From contig JAVKIE010000003.1 of NCBI GenBank assembly GCA_031459615.1, positions 124,001 through 188,000 on the forward strand: a stretch of DNA of 64,000 nucleotides, given 5' to 3'. Positions 50,592-61,879 of the stretch are shown in pieces (position 1 is the stretch's first letter; each line of letters opens with the position of its first letter). The stretch is from Calidihabitans tengchongensis (GTDB taxonomy: Bacteria; Sysuimicrobiota; Sysuimicrobiia; Sysuimicrobiales; Kaftiobacteriaceae). The notes beneath the pieces are model-generated. The model made no database searches. It worked only from the letters and a program-made list of their open reading frames with translations, and was not told the DNA's origin. Both the position numbers and the translations under genes were made by a program.

Positions 50592-51710
50592 TCACCCTTC
50601 CACGGAGCGCAGGAACTCTCCCAGGCGCCGCAGCCCTTCCTGCAGCCGGCGCCCCTCCCCTCCGTAGCCGATGCGGATGTAGCCGTCCATCTGGAAGTGG
50701 TCGCCGGGCACCACCAGGACGTCGTGGGTCTGCCGCAGCCGGGTGGCGAGGTCCGTGGAGTTGATGGCCGGCTGGTAGCGCAGGAACGCCACCGCGCCGG
50801 CCCGGGGCGGCACCCAGCGGACCAGGCCGCCCAGGCCATCCACCCACTCCCGCAGCACGCCGAGGTTCTCGGTGAGGATCAGGCGGGTGCGGGTGGCCAG
50901 GCGGTGGTGGGCCCGGGGCCCCAGGGCGATCCGGGCCAGCTGGTCGCTGAGGGCAGAGGGGGCGATGGTGGTGTAGTCGTGGTACCCCCACAGGGTCTGC
51001 ACCATCTCGGGGGAAGCCACCACCCACCCGATCCGCAGCCCCGGCAGCCCGAAGGCTTTGGACAGTCCTCCGGTGACGATGGTACGGGGGGAGCGGCCCC
51101 AGAAGGACGGGGTCGGGTGACCATCCAGCTCGGCGCCCCGGTAGACTTCGTCGGCCACCACCCAGGCCCCCACCCGGGCGGCGGCGGCGCACACGGCGTT
51201 CATCGCCTCCGCCGACAGGACCGCGCCGGTGGGGTTGTTGGGGTTGCACACCACGATGGCCCGCGTGCGGTCGGTGACCAGGCGGGGCAGCTCCTCGGGG
51301 TCCGGCGCCCACTGCAGCGACTCCCGCAGCCACCACGGGCGCACCACCGCCCCCCACGACCGCGCCAGCAGGGGGATCTGCATGTAGGTGGGCTGCATCA
51401 CCACCACCTCGTCCCCGGGCTCCAGCAGGGCCCAGGTGACCAGGAAGTTGGCCTCGGCGCTGCCGGTGGTGACCAGGACGTGCTCGGGCCCCGCACCGTG
51501 GTACAGGCCGGCGATGGCCGCCCGCAGCTCCGGGCTGCCGTTGGTGTGCCCGTACCCGATCTGCTCCCGGGCCAGGACCTCGCGGATCCAGGAGTGGTCC
51601 ACCAGAGCCGCCAGGGTCAGCGGGTGGACGCCGCTGTCGGCCAGGTTGTACTGGACCACCGGCTCCCAGGTCGACTGGTAGCGTTCCATCTCAAAACGCT
51701 CGACCTTCAT
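50592..51710 (-). CDS. PLP-dependent class I/II aminotransferase
   Basis: A 372-residue fold-type I enzyme. PLP lysine is in 'TGGLSKAFGLPGLRIGW'; 'VVCNPNNPTGAVLSAEAM' and 'VVADEVYRGAEL' are the usual cofactor-binding elements. The N-terminal 'ERYQSTWEPVVQYNLADSGVHPLTL' resembles a subgroup of unassigned aminotransferases. The substrate is unknown. It lies between uvrA and uvrC on the same strand, with 15- and 8-base gaps, an odd neighbour for repair genes. Confidence 0.87.
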   Translation of the reverse strand: MKVERFEMERYQSTWEPVVQYNLADSGVHPLTLAALVDHSWIREVLAREQIGYGHTNGSPELRAAIAGLYHGAGPEHVLVTTGSAEANFLVTWALLEPGDEVVVMQPTYMQIPLLARSWGAVVRPWWLRESLQWAPDPEELPRLVTDRTRAIVVCNPNNPTGAVLSAEAMNAVCAAAARVGAWVVADEVYRGAELDGHPTPSFWGRSPRTIVTGGLSKAFGLPGLRIGWVVASPEMVQTLWGYHDYTTIAPSALSDQLARIALGPRAHHRLATRTRLILTENLGVLREWVDGLGGLVRWVPPRAGAVAFLRYQPAINSTDLATRLRQTHDVLVVPGDHFQMDGYIRIGYGGEGRRLQEGLRRLGEFLRSVEG

Positions 51711-51725
51711 GGCGTCCTCCGGCGG

Positions 51726-54647
<2,922 letters not shown>

Positions 54648-54686
54648 CGGTGGATACGCTCCTCCCCGTCGGATCCGCCGCCCCCC

Positions 54687-56807
54687 TCAGCGCCGGCGGT
54701 GCCTTCCGCCCCGGCGGGCGCGCGCCCGTCCCCCGGGCCGGGCGCCGGCAAAGTAGGGCTCGCCCAGCCCCTTGCGCAGCTCGGCGATCTGGTCGCGCAG
54801 GACGGCAGCCTTTTCAAACTCCAGGTTGGCGGCGGCCCGCCGCATCTCCCGCTCCAGGGCCTCGATGGTCTGCTCCAGCTCCTGGGGCGACAGCATCAGC
54901 AGCCGGGCCACGTCCCAGGGGACCCGGGCCCGCTGCTGCTCCGCCAGGGCGATCAGTTCCCGGGCGGTGAGGATCTCGGTGGCCGGCTGGTAGCTCTCCA
55001 CCTCCTCCGCCACCTGCTCCAGGTCGATCATGTCCCGGATGGGCTTGACCACCGACTGGGGGGTGATCCCGTGCTCTTCGTTGTACCGGAGCTGGATCTC
55101 CCGGCGGCGGTTGGTCTCCTCGATGGCCCGGCGCATGGAGTCGGTGACCTCGTCGGCGTAGAGGATCACCCGCCCGCTGATGTGCCGGGCGGCCCGCCCC
55201 ATGGTCTGGATGAGGGCCGTCTCCGACCGCAGGTAGCCTTCCCGGTCGGCGTCCAGGATGGCCACCAGGGACACCTCCGGCAGGTCCAGCCCCTCCCGCA
55301 GCAGGTTGATCCCCACGATGACGTCATAGGTCCCCAGCCGCAGGTCCTTGAGGATCTGCACCCGCTGGAGGGTGTCGATCTCCGAGTGCAGATAGTGGAC
55401 CCGCAGCCCCATCTCCTGGAGGTAGGCGGTCAGGTCCTCGGCCATGCGCTTGGTGAGGGTGGTCACCAGGGTGCGCTCGCCCCGCTCCACCTGGGCCCGG
55501 ATCTCCGCGATCAGGTCATCCACCTGTCCCCGGGCCGGGCGCACCTCCACGTGGGGGTCCACCAGGCCCGTGGGGCGCACGATCTGCTCCACGATCTGCT
55601 GGCTCACCTGCCGCTCGTACTCCCCGGGGGTGGCGGACACGAAGACGACCTGATGGATCAGGCTCTCGAACTCCTCCCACGACAGCGGGCGGTTGTCGTA
55701 GGCCGACGGCAGGCGGAACCCGAAGTCCACGAGGTTCTTCTTCCGGGAGCGGTCGCCCTCCAGCATCCCGTGGATCTGGGGGACGGTCACGTGGCTCTCG
55801 TCGATGAACATCAGGTAGTCCCGGGGGAAGTAATCCAGCAGGCACCCCGGCCGCTCGCCGGGCCGCCGGCCGTCCAGGTGGCGGGAGTAGTTCTCGATGC
55901 CCGGGCAGTACCCCACCTCCCGCAGGAGCTCCATGTCGTAGCGGGTGCGGAACTCCAGGCGCTGGGCCTCCAGCAGCCTGCCCTGGCTGCGGAACCACTC
56001 CACCCTCTCCCGCAGCTCCTCCTCGATGCTCCGCAGGGCGCGCTCCAGGCGGTCCTCGGTGGTGACCCAGTGCTTGGCGGGCCAGATGGCCACCGCCGCC
56101 TTCTCCTCCAGCACCTCTCCGGTCAGGGGGTGCAGCTCCAGGATCCGGTCCACCTCGTCCCCGAACAGCTCCACCCGCACCGCCCGCTCCTCGTAGGACG
56201 GCCACACCTCGATCACGTCGCCCCGGACCCGGAACCGGCCGCGGGCGAAGTCCACGTCGTTGCGCTCGTACTGGATGTCCACCAGCCGCCGGAGGATGTC
56301 CTCGCGGGTGCGCCGCTCGCCCCGCCGGATCAGGAGCATGACCTCCTTGTAGTCCTCGGGCCGGCCCAGGCCGAAGATGCAGGAGACCGACGCCACCACG
56401 ATCACGTCCCGGCGCTCCATCAGCGCCTTGGTGGCCGCGTGGCGCAGCCGGTCGATCTCGTCGTTGATGGACGCGTCCTTGCTGATGTACAGGTCCGTCT
56501 GCGGGACGTAGGCCTCCGGCTGGTAGTAGTCGTAGTAGGAGACGAAGTAGCGGACCGCGTTGTGGGGGAAGAACTCCCGGAACTCGCCGTACAGCTGGGC
56601 CGCCAGGGTCTTGTTGTGGGCCAGGACCAGCGTGGGCCGCTGCACCGCCTCGATGACGCGCGCCATGGTGTAGGTCTTGCCGCTGCCGGTGACCCCCAGC
56701 AGGGTCTGGTAGCGGTACCCCCGGCGCAGCCCCTCCACCAGCTGGGCGATGGCCTTGGGCTGGTCGCCCCGCGGCTCCAGGTTGGTGACCATCCTGAACT
56801 CGGCCAT
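54687..56807 (-). CDS. uvrB: Excinuclease ABC subunit B
   Basis: A 706-residue helicase-like protein that verifies damage. Motifs include Walker A 'GVTGSGKTYTMA' near residue 38, the beta-hairpin 'YYDYYQPEAYVPQTDLYI', 'DESHVT', 'VSATPG', 'LREGLDLPEV' and 'QTMGRAARH'. The C-terminal UVR motif 'MRRAAANLEFEKAAVLRDQIAELRK' binds UvrC. ATG 56807 has GGAG nearby upstream. It has its own -10 element and seems to start the uvrB-uvrA-aminotransferase-uvrC run. Confidence 0.97.
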   Translation of the reverse strand: MAEFRMVTNLEPRGDQPKAIAQLVEGLRRGYRYQTLLGVTGSGKTYTMARVIEAVQRPTLVLAHNKTLAAQLYGEFREFFPHNAVRYFVSYYDYYQPEAYVPQTDLYISKDASINDEIDRLRHAATKALMERRDVIVVASVSCIFGLGRPEDYKEVMLLIRRGERRTREDILRRLVDIQYERNDVDFARGRFRVRGDVIEVWPSYEERAVRVELFGDEVDRILELHPLTGEVLEEKAAVAIWPAKHWVTTEDRLERALRSIEEELRERVEWFRSQGRLLEAQRLEFRTRYDMELLREVGYCPGIENYSRHLDGRRPGERPGCLLDYFPRDYLMFIDESHVTVPQIHGMLEGDRSRKKNLVDFGFRLPSAYDNRPLSWEEFESLIHQVVFVSATPGEYERQVSQQIVEQIVRPTGLVDPHVEVRPARGQVDDLIAEIRAQVERGERTLVTTLTKRMAEDLTAYLQEMGLRVHYLHSEIDTLQRVQILKDLRLGTYDVIVGINLLREGLDLPEVSLVAILDADREGYLRSETALIQTMGRAARHISGRVILYADEVTDSMRRAIEETNRRREIQLRYNEEHGITPQSVVKPIRDMIDLEQVAEEVESYQPATEILTARELIALAEQQRARVPWDVARLLMLSPQELEQTIEALEREMRRAAANLEFEKAAVLRDQIAELRKGLGEPYFAGARPGGRARARRGGRHRRR

Positions 56808-56842
56808 GGGAACCCGCTCCGCCGCGCGCGGAGCATAAAAAA

Positions 56843-56848
56843 AGTATA
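56843..56848 (-). promoter_or_regulatory. -10 element upstream of uvrB
   Basis: TATACT followed by a T-run lies 36 bases before the uvrB ATG on the minus strand. The -35 region is poor. No SOS-box-like palindrome is evident. Confidence 0.45.
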
Positions 56849-56901
56849 CCATCGGCCTCCGGACGGGGACCACGGGTCCGGTGCAGGGCCCCGGATGGGG
56901 G

Positions 56902-57504
56902 TCAGCCGGCCAGTTCCTGCCAGAGGATGTCCACCTGGCGGCGGGTGTCCTCCAGGGAGCCCCCGTTGTCGATGACCCAGTCGGCCTCGGCCTCCTTTTC
57001 GGCCACCGGCCGCTGGGCCGCCACCCGCCGTTCGGCCTCCTCCGGGGTGAGCCCGTCCCGGGCCACCAGCCGCCGGATCTGCTCCTCCCGGGGGGCGGTG
57101 ACGACAATCACCCCCTCCAGGTCGAACGCCTCCGGGCCGGTGGTGTCCAGCAGCAGCGGGATGTCGATGATGACCACCGCGTCCGGGGAGGCCTGACGGA
57201 CCCGGGCGATCTCCTCCCGGATGCGGCGGCGGATCTCCGGATGGGTGATGGCGTTGAGGCGGCGGCGGGCGGCTTCGTCGGCGAACACCAGGCGGGCCAG
57301 CGCCCGGCGGTCCAGGCGGCCGTCGGGCTGCAGGATCCCCGGGCCGAAAGCCTCCACGATCTTGCGGTACGCCTCGGTGCCCGGCTCCACCACCTCCCGG
57401 GCGATCCGGTCGGCCTCAATGACCACCGCTCCCCGCTCGGCGAACATGCGGGCCACGGTGGTGACGCCGGTGGCGATACCGCCGGTGAGGCCGATGACCT
57501 TCAT
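56902..57504 (-). CDS. coaE: Dephospho-CoA kinase with an altered P-loop
   Basis: A 200-residue protein matching CoaE, the last step of coenzyme A synthesis, in order and length: 'MKVIGLTGGIATGVTTVARMFAERGAVVIEADRIAREVVEPGT', 'LARLVFADEAARRRLNAITHPEIRRRI', 'VVIIDIPLLLDTTG' and 'RLVARDGLTPEEAERRVAAQRPVAEKEAEADWVIDNGGS'. The P-loop reads G8-G-I-A-T-G13-V14-T15: the near-universal lysine is valine (codon 57463-57465). Either this enzyme binds ATP differently or a draft error is present. GGGAGG precedes ATG 57504. It lies between polA and uvrB on one strand. Confidence 0.9.
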   Translation of the reverse strand: MKVIGLTGGIATGVTTVARMFAERGAVVIEADRIAREVVEPGTEAYRKIVEAFGPGILQPDGRLDRRALARLVFADEAARRRLNAITHPEIRRRIREEIARVRQASPDAVVIIDIPLLLDTTGPEAFDLEGVIVVTAPREEQIRRLVARDGLTPEEAERRVAAQRPVAEKEAEADWVIDNGGSLEDTRRQVDILWQELAG

Positions 57505-57611
57505 GCCGCCTCCCTCAATCCCCTGCTCCCGGCCTCGGGTCGGGACCGCGGGGAGCTGTTCCCGATCCCTGACCCCCGGCCTGGCCTGGACTCCGGACAG
57601 CGGCCGGAGGG

Positions 57612-60281
57612 TCAGGCCAGCGGCTCCATGTCCCGCCAGTTGGGGCCCGCTTTCAGGTCCACCCGCAGGGGCACCGCCAGAGGATACGTCCGCTCCATGA
57701 CCTCCCGGACCTCCCGGGCGAGGCCCGGGACGTCGGCCGCCGGCGCTTCGAACAGCAGTTCGTCGTGGATCTGCAGGATCATCAGGGCGCCGGGGTAGCG
57801 GGGGAGCACCTGGCGGAACAGGTCGACCATGGCCTTCTTGATGATGTCGGCGCTGCTGCCCTGGATGGGGGTGTTGATGGCCGTGCGCTCGGCGGCCTCG
57901 CGGATGGGCCGGTTGCGGGTGTGCACCTCGGGGATGTAGCGGCGGCGGCGGAGGAGGGTCGTGACGTACCCGTCCCGCCGCGCCTGCTCCACGATCTCCT
58001 GCATGTACCGGCGGACGCCGGGATAGCGCTCGTAGTAGCGCTCGATGTAGGCCCGGGCTTCGGTCTTGCTGATCCCCAGCTGGGCGGCGACCCCGAACTC
58101 GCTCATGCCGTAGGCGACGCCGAAGACGATGGTCTTGGCCCGGCGGCGCAGGTCCGGGGTGACCCCCTCCCGGGGGACGCCGAACAGCTCGCTGGCGGTG
58201 ACGGCGTGGATGTCGTCCCCGCGGGTGAAGGCGTCCACCAGGCCCGGGTCCCGGGTGATGTGGGCCAGGACCCGCAGGTCGATCTGGGAGTAGTCGGCGC
58301 CCAGCAGGAGCCGCCCCGGCTCGGCCACGATGGCCCGGCGGATCTTGCGCCCCTCGTCGGTCCGGATGGGCAGGTTCTGCAGGTTGGGATCGGTGGTGAT
58401 GACCCGCCCGGTGGCCGCCACCGTCTGATTGAAGGTGGCGTGGACGCGCCCGGTGGCGGGGTGGACCATGGCCGGGAGCACGTCCACGTAGGTGGTCTTG
58501 AGCTTGGTGAGCTCCCGGTGGGCGACGATCTTGGCCACGATCTCGTGCTGGGGCGCCAGGTACTCCAGCACCTCGGCGTCGGTGGAGTAGCCGGTCTTGG
58601 TCTTCTTCACCGGAGGCAGCCGCAGCTTCTCGAACAGGACAAAGGCCAGCTGGCGGGGCGAGCTGATGTTGAACTCGGTCCCGGCCAGCCGGTAGATCTC
58701 GGCGGTCAGCTCCGCCAGGCGGCGCTCCAGTTCCGCCGACAGCTCCCGCAGGTAGGGAACGTCCACCGCCACTCCCGCCGCCTCCATCGCGGCCAGGACG
58801 GCCGCCAGGGGCATCTCGATCTGGGTGAACAGGTCGTAGACCTCCCGCTCCCGCATCCGCTCTTCCAGGAGCGGCCGCAGCCGCAGGAGCGCGTCGGCCG
58901 CCCGGCAGGCGTCGGCGGCCGGATCCCGGTCCAGGCCCAGCCCCCCGCCCTCGCCGGCCTCCTGCAGCCGCCAGCCCAGGAACTCCCAGGCGGCCGTCTC
59001 CAGGCTGTGGGTCCGCCGACCGGGGTTCAGCAGGTAGGAGGCGATGCCCACATCGAAGTCGAGCCCCCGGGGCGAGAGCCCCAGCCGCCGCAGGGTGTGC
59101 AGGTCCGCCTTCGCGTCGCCGCTCACCTTGCGCGCCGGACCCTCCAGCAGAGCTCGCACCTCCGCCGGGACGGCGTCGTCCACCGGCAGGTATACCGCCT
59201 GCCCGGGGGCCGCGCACACCGCCACGCCCACCAGGCGGGCCGTCAGGGGGTGGCCGGGCTCCCGGACCAGGTGCAGGCCCACCTCCGCCGCGCCGTTCAC
59301 GGTGCGGGCGAGCGTGGCGGGGTCCACCTGGCGGTACTGCCCCGCCGGCGCCTCGGATACCGCCCCCAGCCGTTCCAGGAGGCTTTTGAACTCCAGGTCG
59401 GCCAGCAGGGCCTGCAGCCGCGCGCGGTCCGGTGGCCGCCGCCGCAGGTCGTCCCACGTCCACCGCACCGGCACGTCGGTGACGATGGTGGCCAGCCGGC
59501 GGCTTTCCCGCATCTGGTCGGCGTGGGCCCGCAGGACGTCCCGCAGCTTGGGAGGAGCCTGGTCCACCCGCGCCAGCAGCGCGTCCAGGGTGCCGAACCG
59601 CTGGATCAGCTGGCGGGCGGTTTTCTCTCCCACCCCCGGCACCCCGGGGAGGTTGTCGGTGGGATCGCCGGTCAGCCCCTTGTAATCGGGCAGCCGGGCG
59701 GGCTCGAACCCGAAGCGCGCCCGGAACGCCTCCGCATCGTAGACGGTGGTGTCGGTGATGCCGCGGCTGGTGACCATTACCCGGATGCGGTCGTCCACCA
59801 GCTGCAGCACGTCCAGGTCCCCGGTCACGATGAGCACGTCCGCGCCGTCGGCCGCCGCCTGCCGGGCGATGGTGCCCAGCACGTCGTCGGCTTCGTAGCC
59901 GTCCACCTCGAAGATGGGCACGGCCAGGGCCTGCAGGATCTCCTTGGCCAGGGCCAGCTGGGGGCGCAGGTCGTCGGGCATCCGCTGGCGGGTCGCCTTG
60001 TACTCCCGGTACTGGACGTGGCGGAACGTGGGGGCCGCCCGGTCGAAGGCGGCGGCCACATAGTCGGGCCGCACCTCGTCCAGGATCTTCAGCACCATGG
60101 TGGTGAACCCGTAGACGGCATTGGTGGGGCGCCCGTCGCTGGTGGTGAAGTAGGGCAGCGCGAAGAAGGCCCGGTAGACCAGCCCGTTGGCGTCGATGAG
60201 GACCACGGTGGGCCGGCGTTCCTGTTCCTCCGCCTGCGGGACGGTTTCGCGTGGTCGCTCGGCGGTCTCGGTCCGGGTCAT
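57612..60281 (-). CDS. polA: DNA polymerase I without proofreading motifs
   Basis: An 889-residue repair polymerase. Residues 24-300 are the 5'-3' exonuclease ('LIDANGLVYRAFFALP', 'FDRAAPTFRH', 'VDGYEADDVLGTIA', 'DYKGLTGDPTDNLPGVPGVGEKTA'). Residues about 320-490 occupy the 3'-5' exonuclease position, but the DxE motif is replaced ('EVGLHLVREPGHPL'), so it is inactive as in Taq and Bst enzymes. The polymerase domain has motif A 'GADYSQIDLRVLAH', the O-helix 'RRRAKTIVFGVAYGMSEFG' (K716, V719, F720) and motif C 'QIHDELLFEAP'. V719 is unusual where Asn is common. It fills gaps after excision repair. Confidence 0.96.
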   Translation of the reverse strand: MTRTETAERPRETVPQAEEQERRPTVVLIDANGLVYRAFFALPYFTTSDGRPTNAVYGFTTMVLKILDEVRPDYVAAAFDRAAPTFRHVQYREYKATRQRMPDDLRPQLALAKEILQALAVPIFEVDGYEADDVLGTIARQAAADGADVLIVTGDLDVLQLVDDRIRVMVTSRGITDTTVYDAEAFRARFGFEPARLPDYKGLTGDPTDNLPGVPGVGEKTARQLIQRFGTLDALLARVDQAPPKLRDVLRAHADQMRESRRLATIVTDVPVRWTWDDLRRRPPDRARLQALLADLEFKSLLERLGAVSEAPAGQYRQVDPATLARTVNGAAEVGLHLVREPGHPLTARLVGVAVCAAPGQAVYLPVDDAVPAEVRALLEGPARKVSGDAKADLHTLRRLGLSPRGLDFDVGIASYLLNPGRRTHSLETAAWEFLGWRLQEAGEGGGLGLDRDPAADACRAADALLRLRPLLEERMREREVYDLFTQIEMPLAAVLAAMEAAGVAVDVPYLRELSAELERRLAELTAEIYRLAGTEFNISSPRQLAFVLFEKLRLPPVKKTKTGYSTDAEVLEYLAPQHEIVAKIVAHRELTKLKTTYVDVLPAMVHPATGRVHATFNQTVAATGRVITTDPNLQNLPIRTDEGRKIRRAIVAEPGRLLLGADYSQIDLRVLAHITRDPGLVDAFTRGDDIHAVTASELFGVPREGVTPDLRRRAKTIVFGVAYGMSEFGVAAQLGISKTEARAYIERYYERYPGVRRYMQEIVEQARRDGYVTTLLRRRRYIPEVHTRNRPIREAAERTAINTPIQGSSADIIKKAMVDLFRQVLPRYPGALMILQIHDELLFEAPAADVPGLAREVREVMERTYPLAVPLRVDLKAGPNWRDMEPLA

Positions 60282-60470
60282 GGCCCAGGTGGTCTTCGCC
60301 CCCGGCGGAGTCCGCCCCTACGCTCCCCCGCGGGCCCGGCCGCGCCCGGACGGGCCGACGGCACCGGGACGGCGCGCCCCCGCCTCGGGCCGACAGGGGG
60401 TGGCGCTGGCGGGATGCCGGCCGCCAGGGGTCGGGCAAAGGTCGCGCTGCGTGCGCAGGTCCACCGCCGC

Positions 60471-60559
60471 TGGTGCCGGGGGTGGGAGTCGAACCCACAC
60501 GGGCTGTTCAGCCCGACAGATTTTGAGTCTGCCGCGTCTGCCAGTTCCGCCACCCCGGC
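60471..60559 (-). tRNA. tRNA-Leu (CAA)
   Basis: A class II tRNA of 89 bases with acceptor GCCGGGG/CCCCGGC, anticodon loop CTCAAAA, a long variable arm and encoded CCA (60471-60473). It lies upstream of polA on the same strand; the 190-base gap between them holds no gene that I can see. Confidence 0.94.
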
Positions 60560-60571
60560 GCCTGCACCGCT

Positions 60572-60577
60572 ATTATA
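60572..60577 (-). promoter_or_regulatory. -10 element of tRNA-Leu (CAA)
   Basis: A perfect TATAAT on the minus strand, 12 bases before the tRNA 5' end. The -35 region is G+C-rich and not recognisable. Confidence 0.6.
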
Positions 60578-60629
60578 CGGCCCGCGGTCCGGGGGGCTCC
60601 ACGGCCGCCGCGGGCCCTGCGGGCGCGCC

Positions 60630-60658
60630 TTGCCCGGGCCGACGGCGCCCCCTATGAT
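60630..60658 (+). promoter_or_regulatory. Promoter of the sulfur carrier-TtuA fusion gene
   Basis: TTGCCC (60630-60635), a 17-base spacer and TATGAT (60653-60658) lie 62 bases before the ATG at 60721. Confidence 0.6.
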
Positions 60659-60720
60659 GACCCTGGATGGCGCGGGCTGCGGGCCCGCGCGGGCGGACGG
60701 CGGACCCTCGGAGGTGCGCC

Positions 60721-61869
60721 ATGAAGGTCAGGATTCGCCACCAGCGGCGGGATGTGGAACTCCCCGACGCCGGACGGGTGCGGGACATCCTGACCCGGCT
60801 GGGGATCAACCCCGAAAGCGTCCTGGTCATCCGCAACGACACCCTGCTGCCCCTCGACGCCGAGGTGGGCCCCGACGACACCCTGGAGATCCGGCCGGTG
60901 GTCTCCGGAGGCGCCCTCCGCTGCGACCGGTGCGGGGAGCCCGCCGCCGTCGACGTGCGCCGGCACCGGACCACCCTCTGCGGGCCGCACTTCGTCGAGT
61001 GGTTCGAGCGGCAGGTGCAGCGGGCCGTGACCTCCGAGCGGATGTTCACCCCGCAGGACCGGGTCCTGGTGGCGGTGTCGGGGGGCAAGGACAGCCTGGC
61101 CCTGTGGGATGCGTTGTTGCGGCTGGGCTACCAGGCCACCGGGCTGCACATCCACCTGGGGCTGGGCGGGTACTCGGACGCCTCCCAGCGCGCCTGCGAG
61201 GCCTTCGCCCGCGCCCGCGGGGCGCCGCTGCTGGTCGCCCACCTGCCGACGGTGGCCGGGGCGGGGGTGGAGGACCTGGCGCGGGCGACCGGGCGGGCTC
61301 CCTGCTCCGCGTGCGGGCTGTCCAAGCGCTACCTGTTCAACAAGATCGCCCTTGACCAGGGTTTTGACGTGGTCGCCACCGCCCACAACCTGGACGACGA
61401 GGCGGCCCTGCTGCTGGGCAACCTCATCGCCGGCCAGCCGGACGCCCTGGCGCGGATGGCTCCCGTCCTGGAGGCGGGCCCGGGGCTGGTGCGCAAGGTG
61501 AAGCCCCTGTACCGGATCGCCGAGCGGGAGACGGCCGCCTACTGCGTCCTCCGCGGCATCGACTACATCCTGGAGGAGTGCCCCCGCAGCGTCGGCGCGC
61601 GCCAGCTGCTGATCAAGGAGGCCCTGAACCTGATCGAGGCGAACGCTCCGGGAAGCAAGCAGGCCCTGTACTGGAACTTCCTCGAACACGTCCGGCCGGC
61701 GCTGGAGCGGCAGCGTCCGCCGGTGACCCTGCGGGCCTGCGCGCACTGCGGCCAGCCCACGACCGCCGAGGTGTGCGCGTTCTGCCGCATGACCGAACGG
61801 GCCGCCCGCCGGCTGCGCGTCCGCGCGGTGGCGGCCGCGCCGGACACCGCGCAGCCCGCGCCGGCGTAG
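60721..61869 (+). CDS. Ubiquitin-like sulfur carrier (TtuB/ThiS-like) fused to tRNA thiolase TtuA
   Basis: A 382-residue protein. Residues 1-64 are a ThiS/MoaD/TtuB-like beta-grasp domain ending in a Gly-Gly (63-64). TtuA follows at once: zinc site C68/C71/C87/H90, PP-loop 'VAVSGGKDSLALW' (SGGKDS 120-125), iron-sulfur cysteines C195/C198 ('APCSACGLSKRY') and C287 ('ILEECPRS'), and a C-terminal zinc site C340/C343/C352/C355. In Thermus, separate TtuB carries sulfur as a C-terminal thiocarboxylate and TtuA adds it to T54 of tRNA for heat stability. GGAGG precedes ATG 60721. A mid-protein GG would need cleavage to be thiocarboxylated. Another 2-thiolation target is possible. Confidence 0.9.
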   Translation: MKVRIRHQRRDVELPDAGRVRDILTRLGINPESVLVIRNDTLLPLDAEVGPDDTLEIRPVVSGGALRCDRCGEPAAVDVRRHRTTLCGPHFVEWFERQVQRAVTSERMFTPQDRVLVAVSGGKDSLALWDALLRLGYQATGLHIHLGLGGYSDASQRACEAFARARGAPLLVAHLPTVAGAGVEDLARATGRAPCSACGLSKRYLFNKIALDQGFDVVATAHNLDDEAALLLGNLIAGQPDALARMAPVLEAGPGLVRKVKPLYRIAERETAAYCVLRGIDYILEECPRSVGARQLLIKEALNLIEANAPGSKQALYWNFLEHVRPALERQRPPVTLRACAHCGQPTTAEVCAFCRMTERAARRLRVRAVAAAPDTAQPAPA

Positions 61870-61879
61870 CCTCGCCGGC

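Noticed and set aside
57765..61355. A 1196-codon plus-strand open frame across polA, tRNA-Leu and the TtuA fusion
   Set aside because: It reads antisense through polA and through a tRNA and out of frame in the TtuA gene, so it is a shadow.
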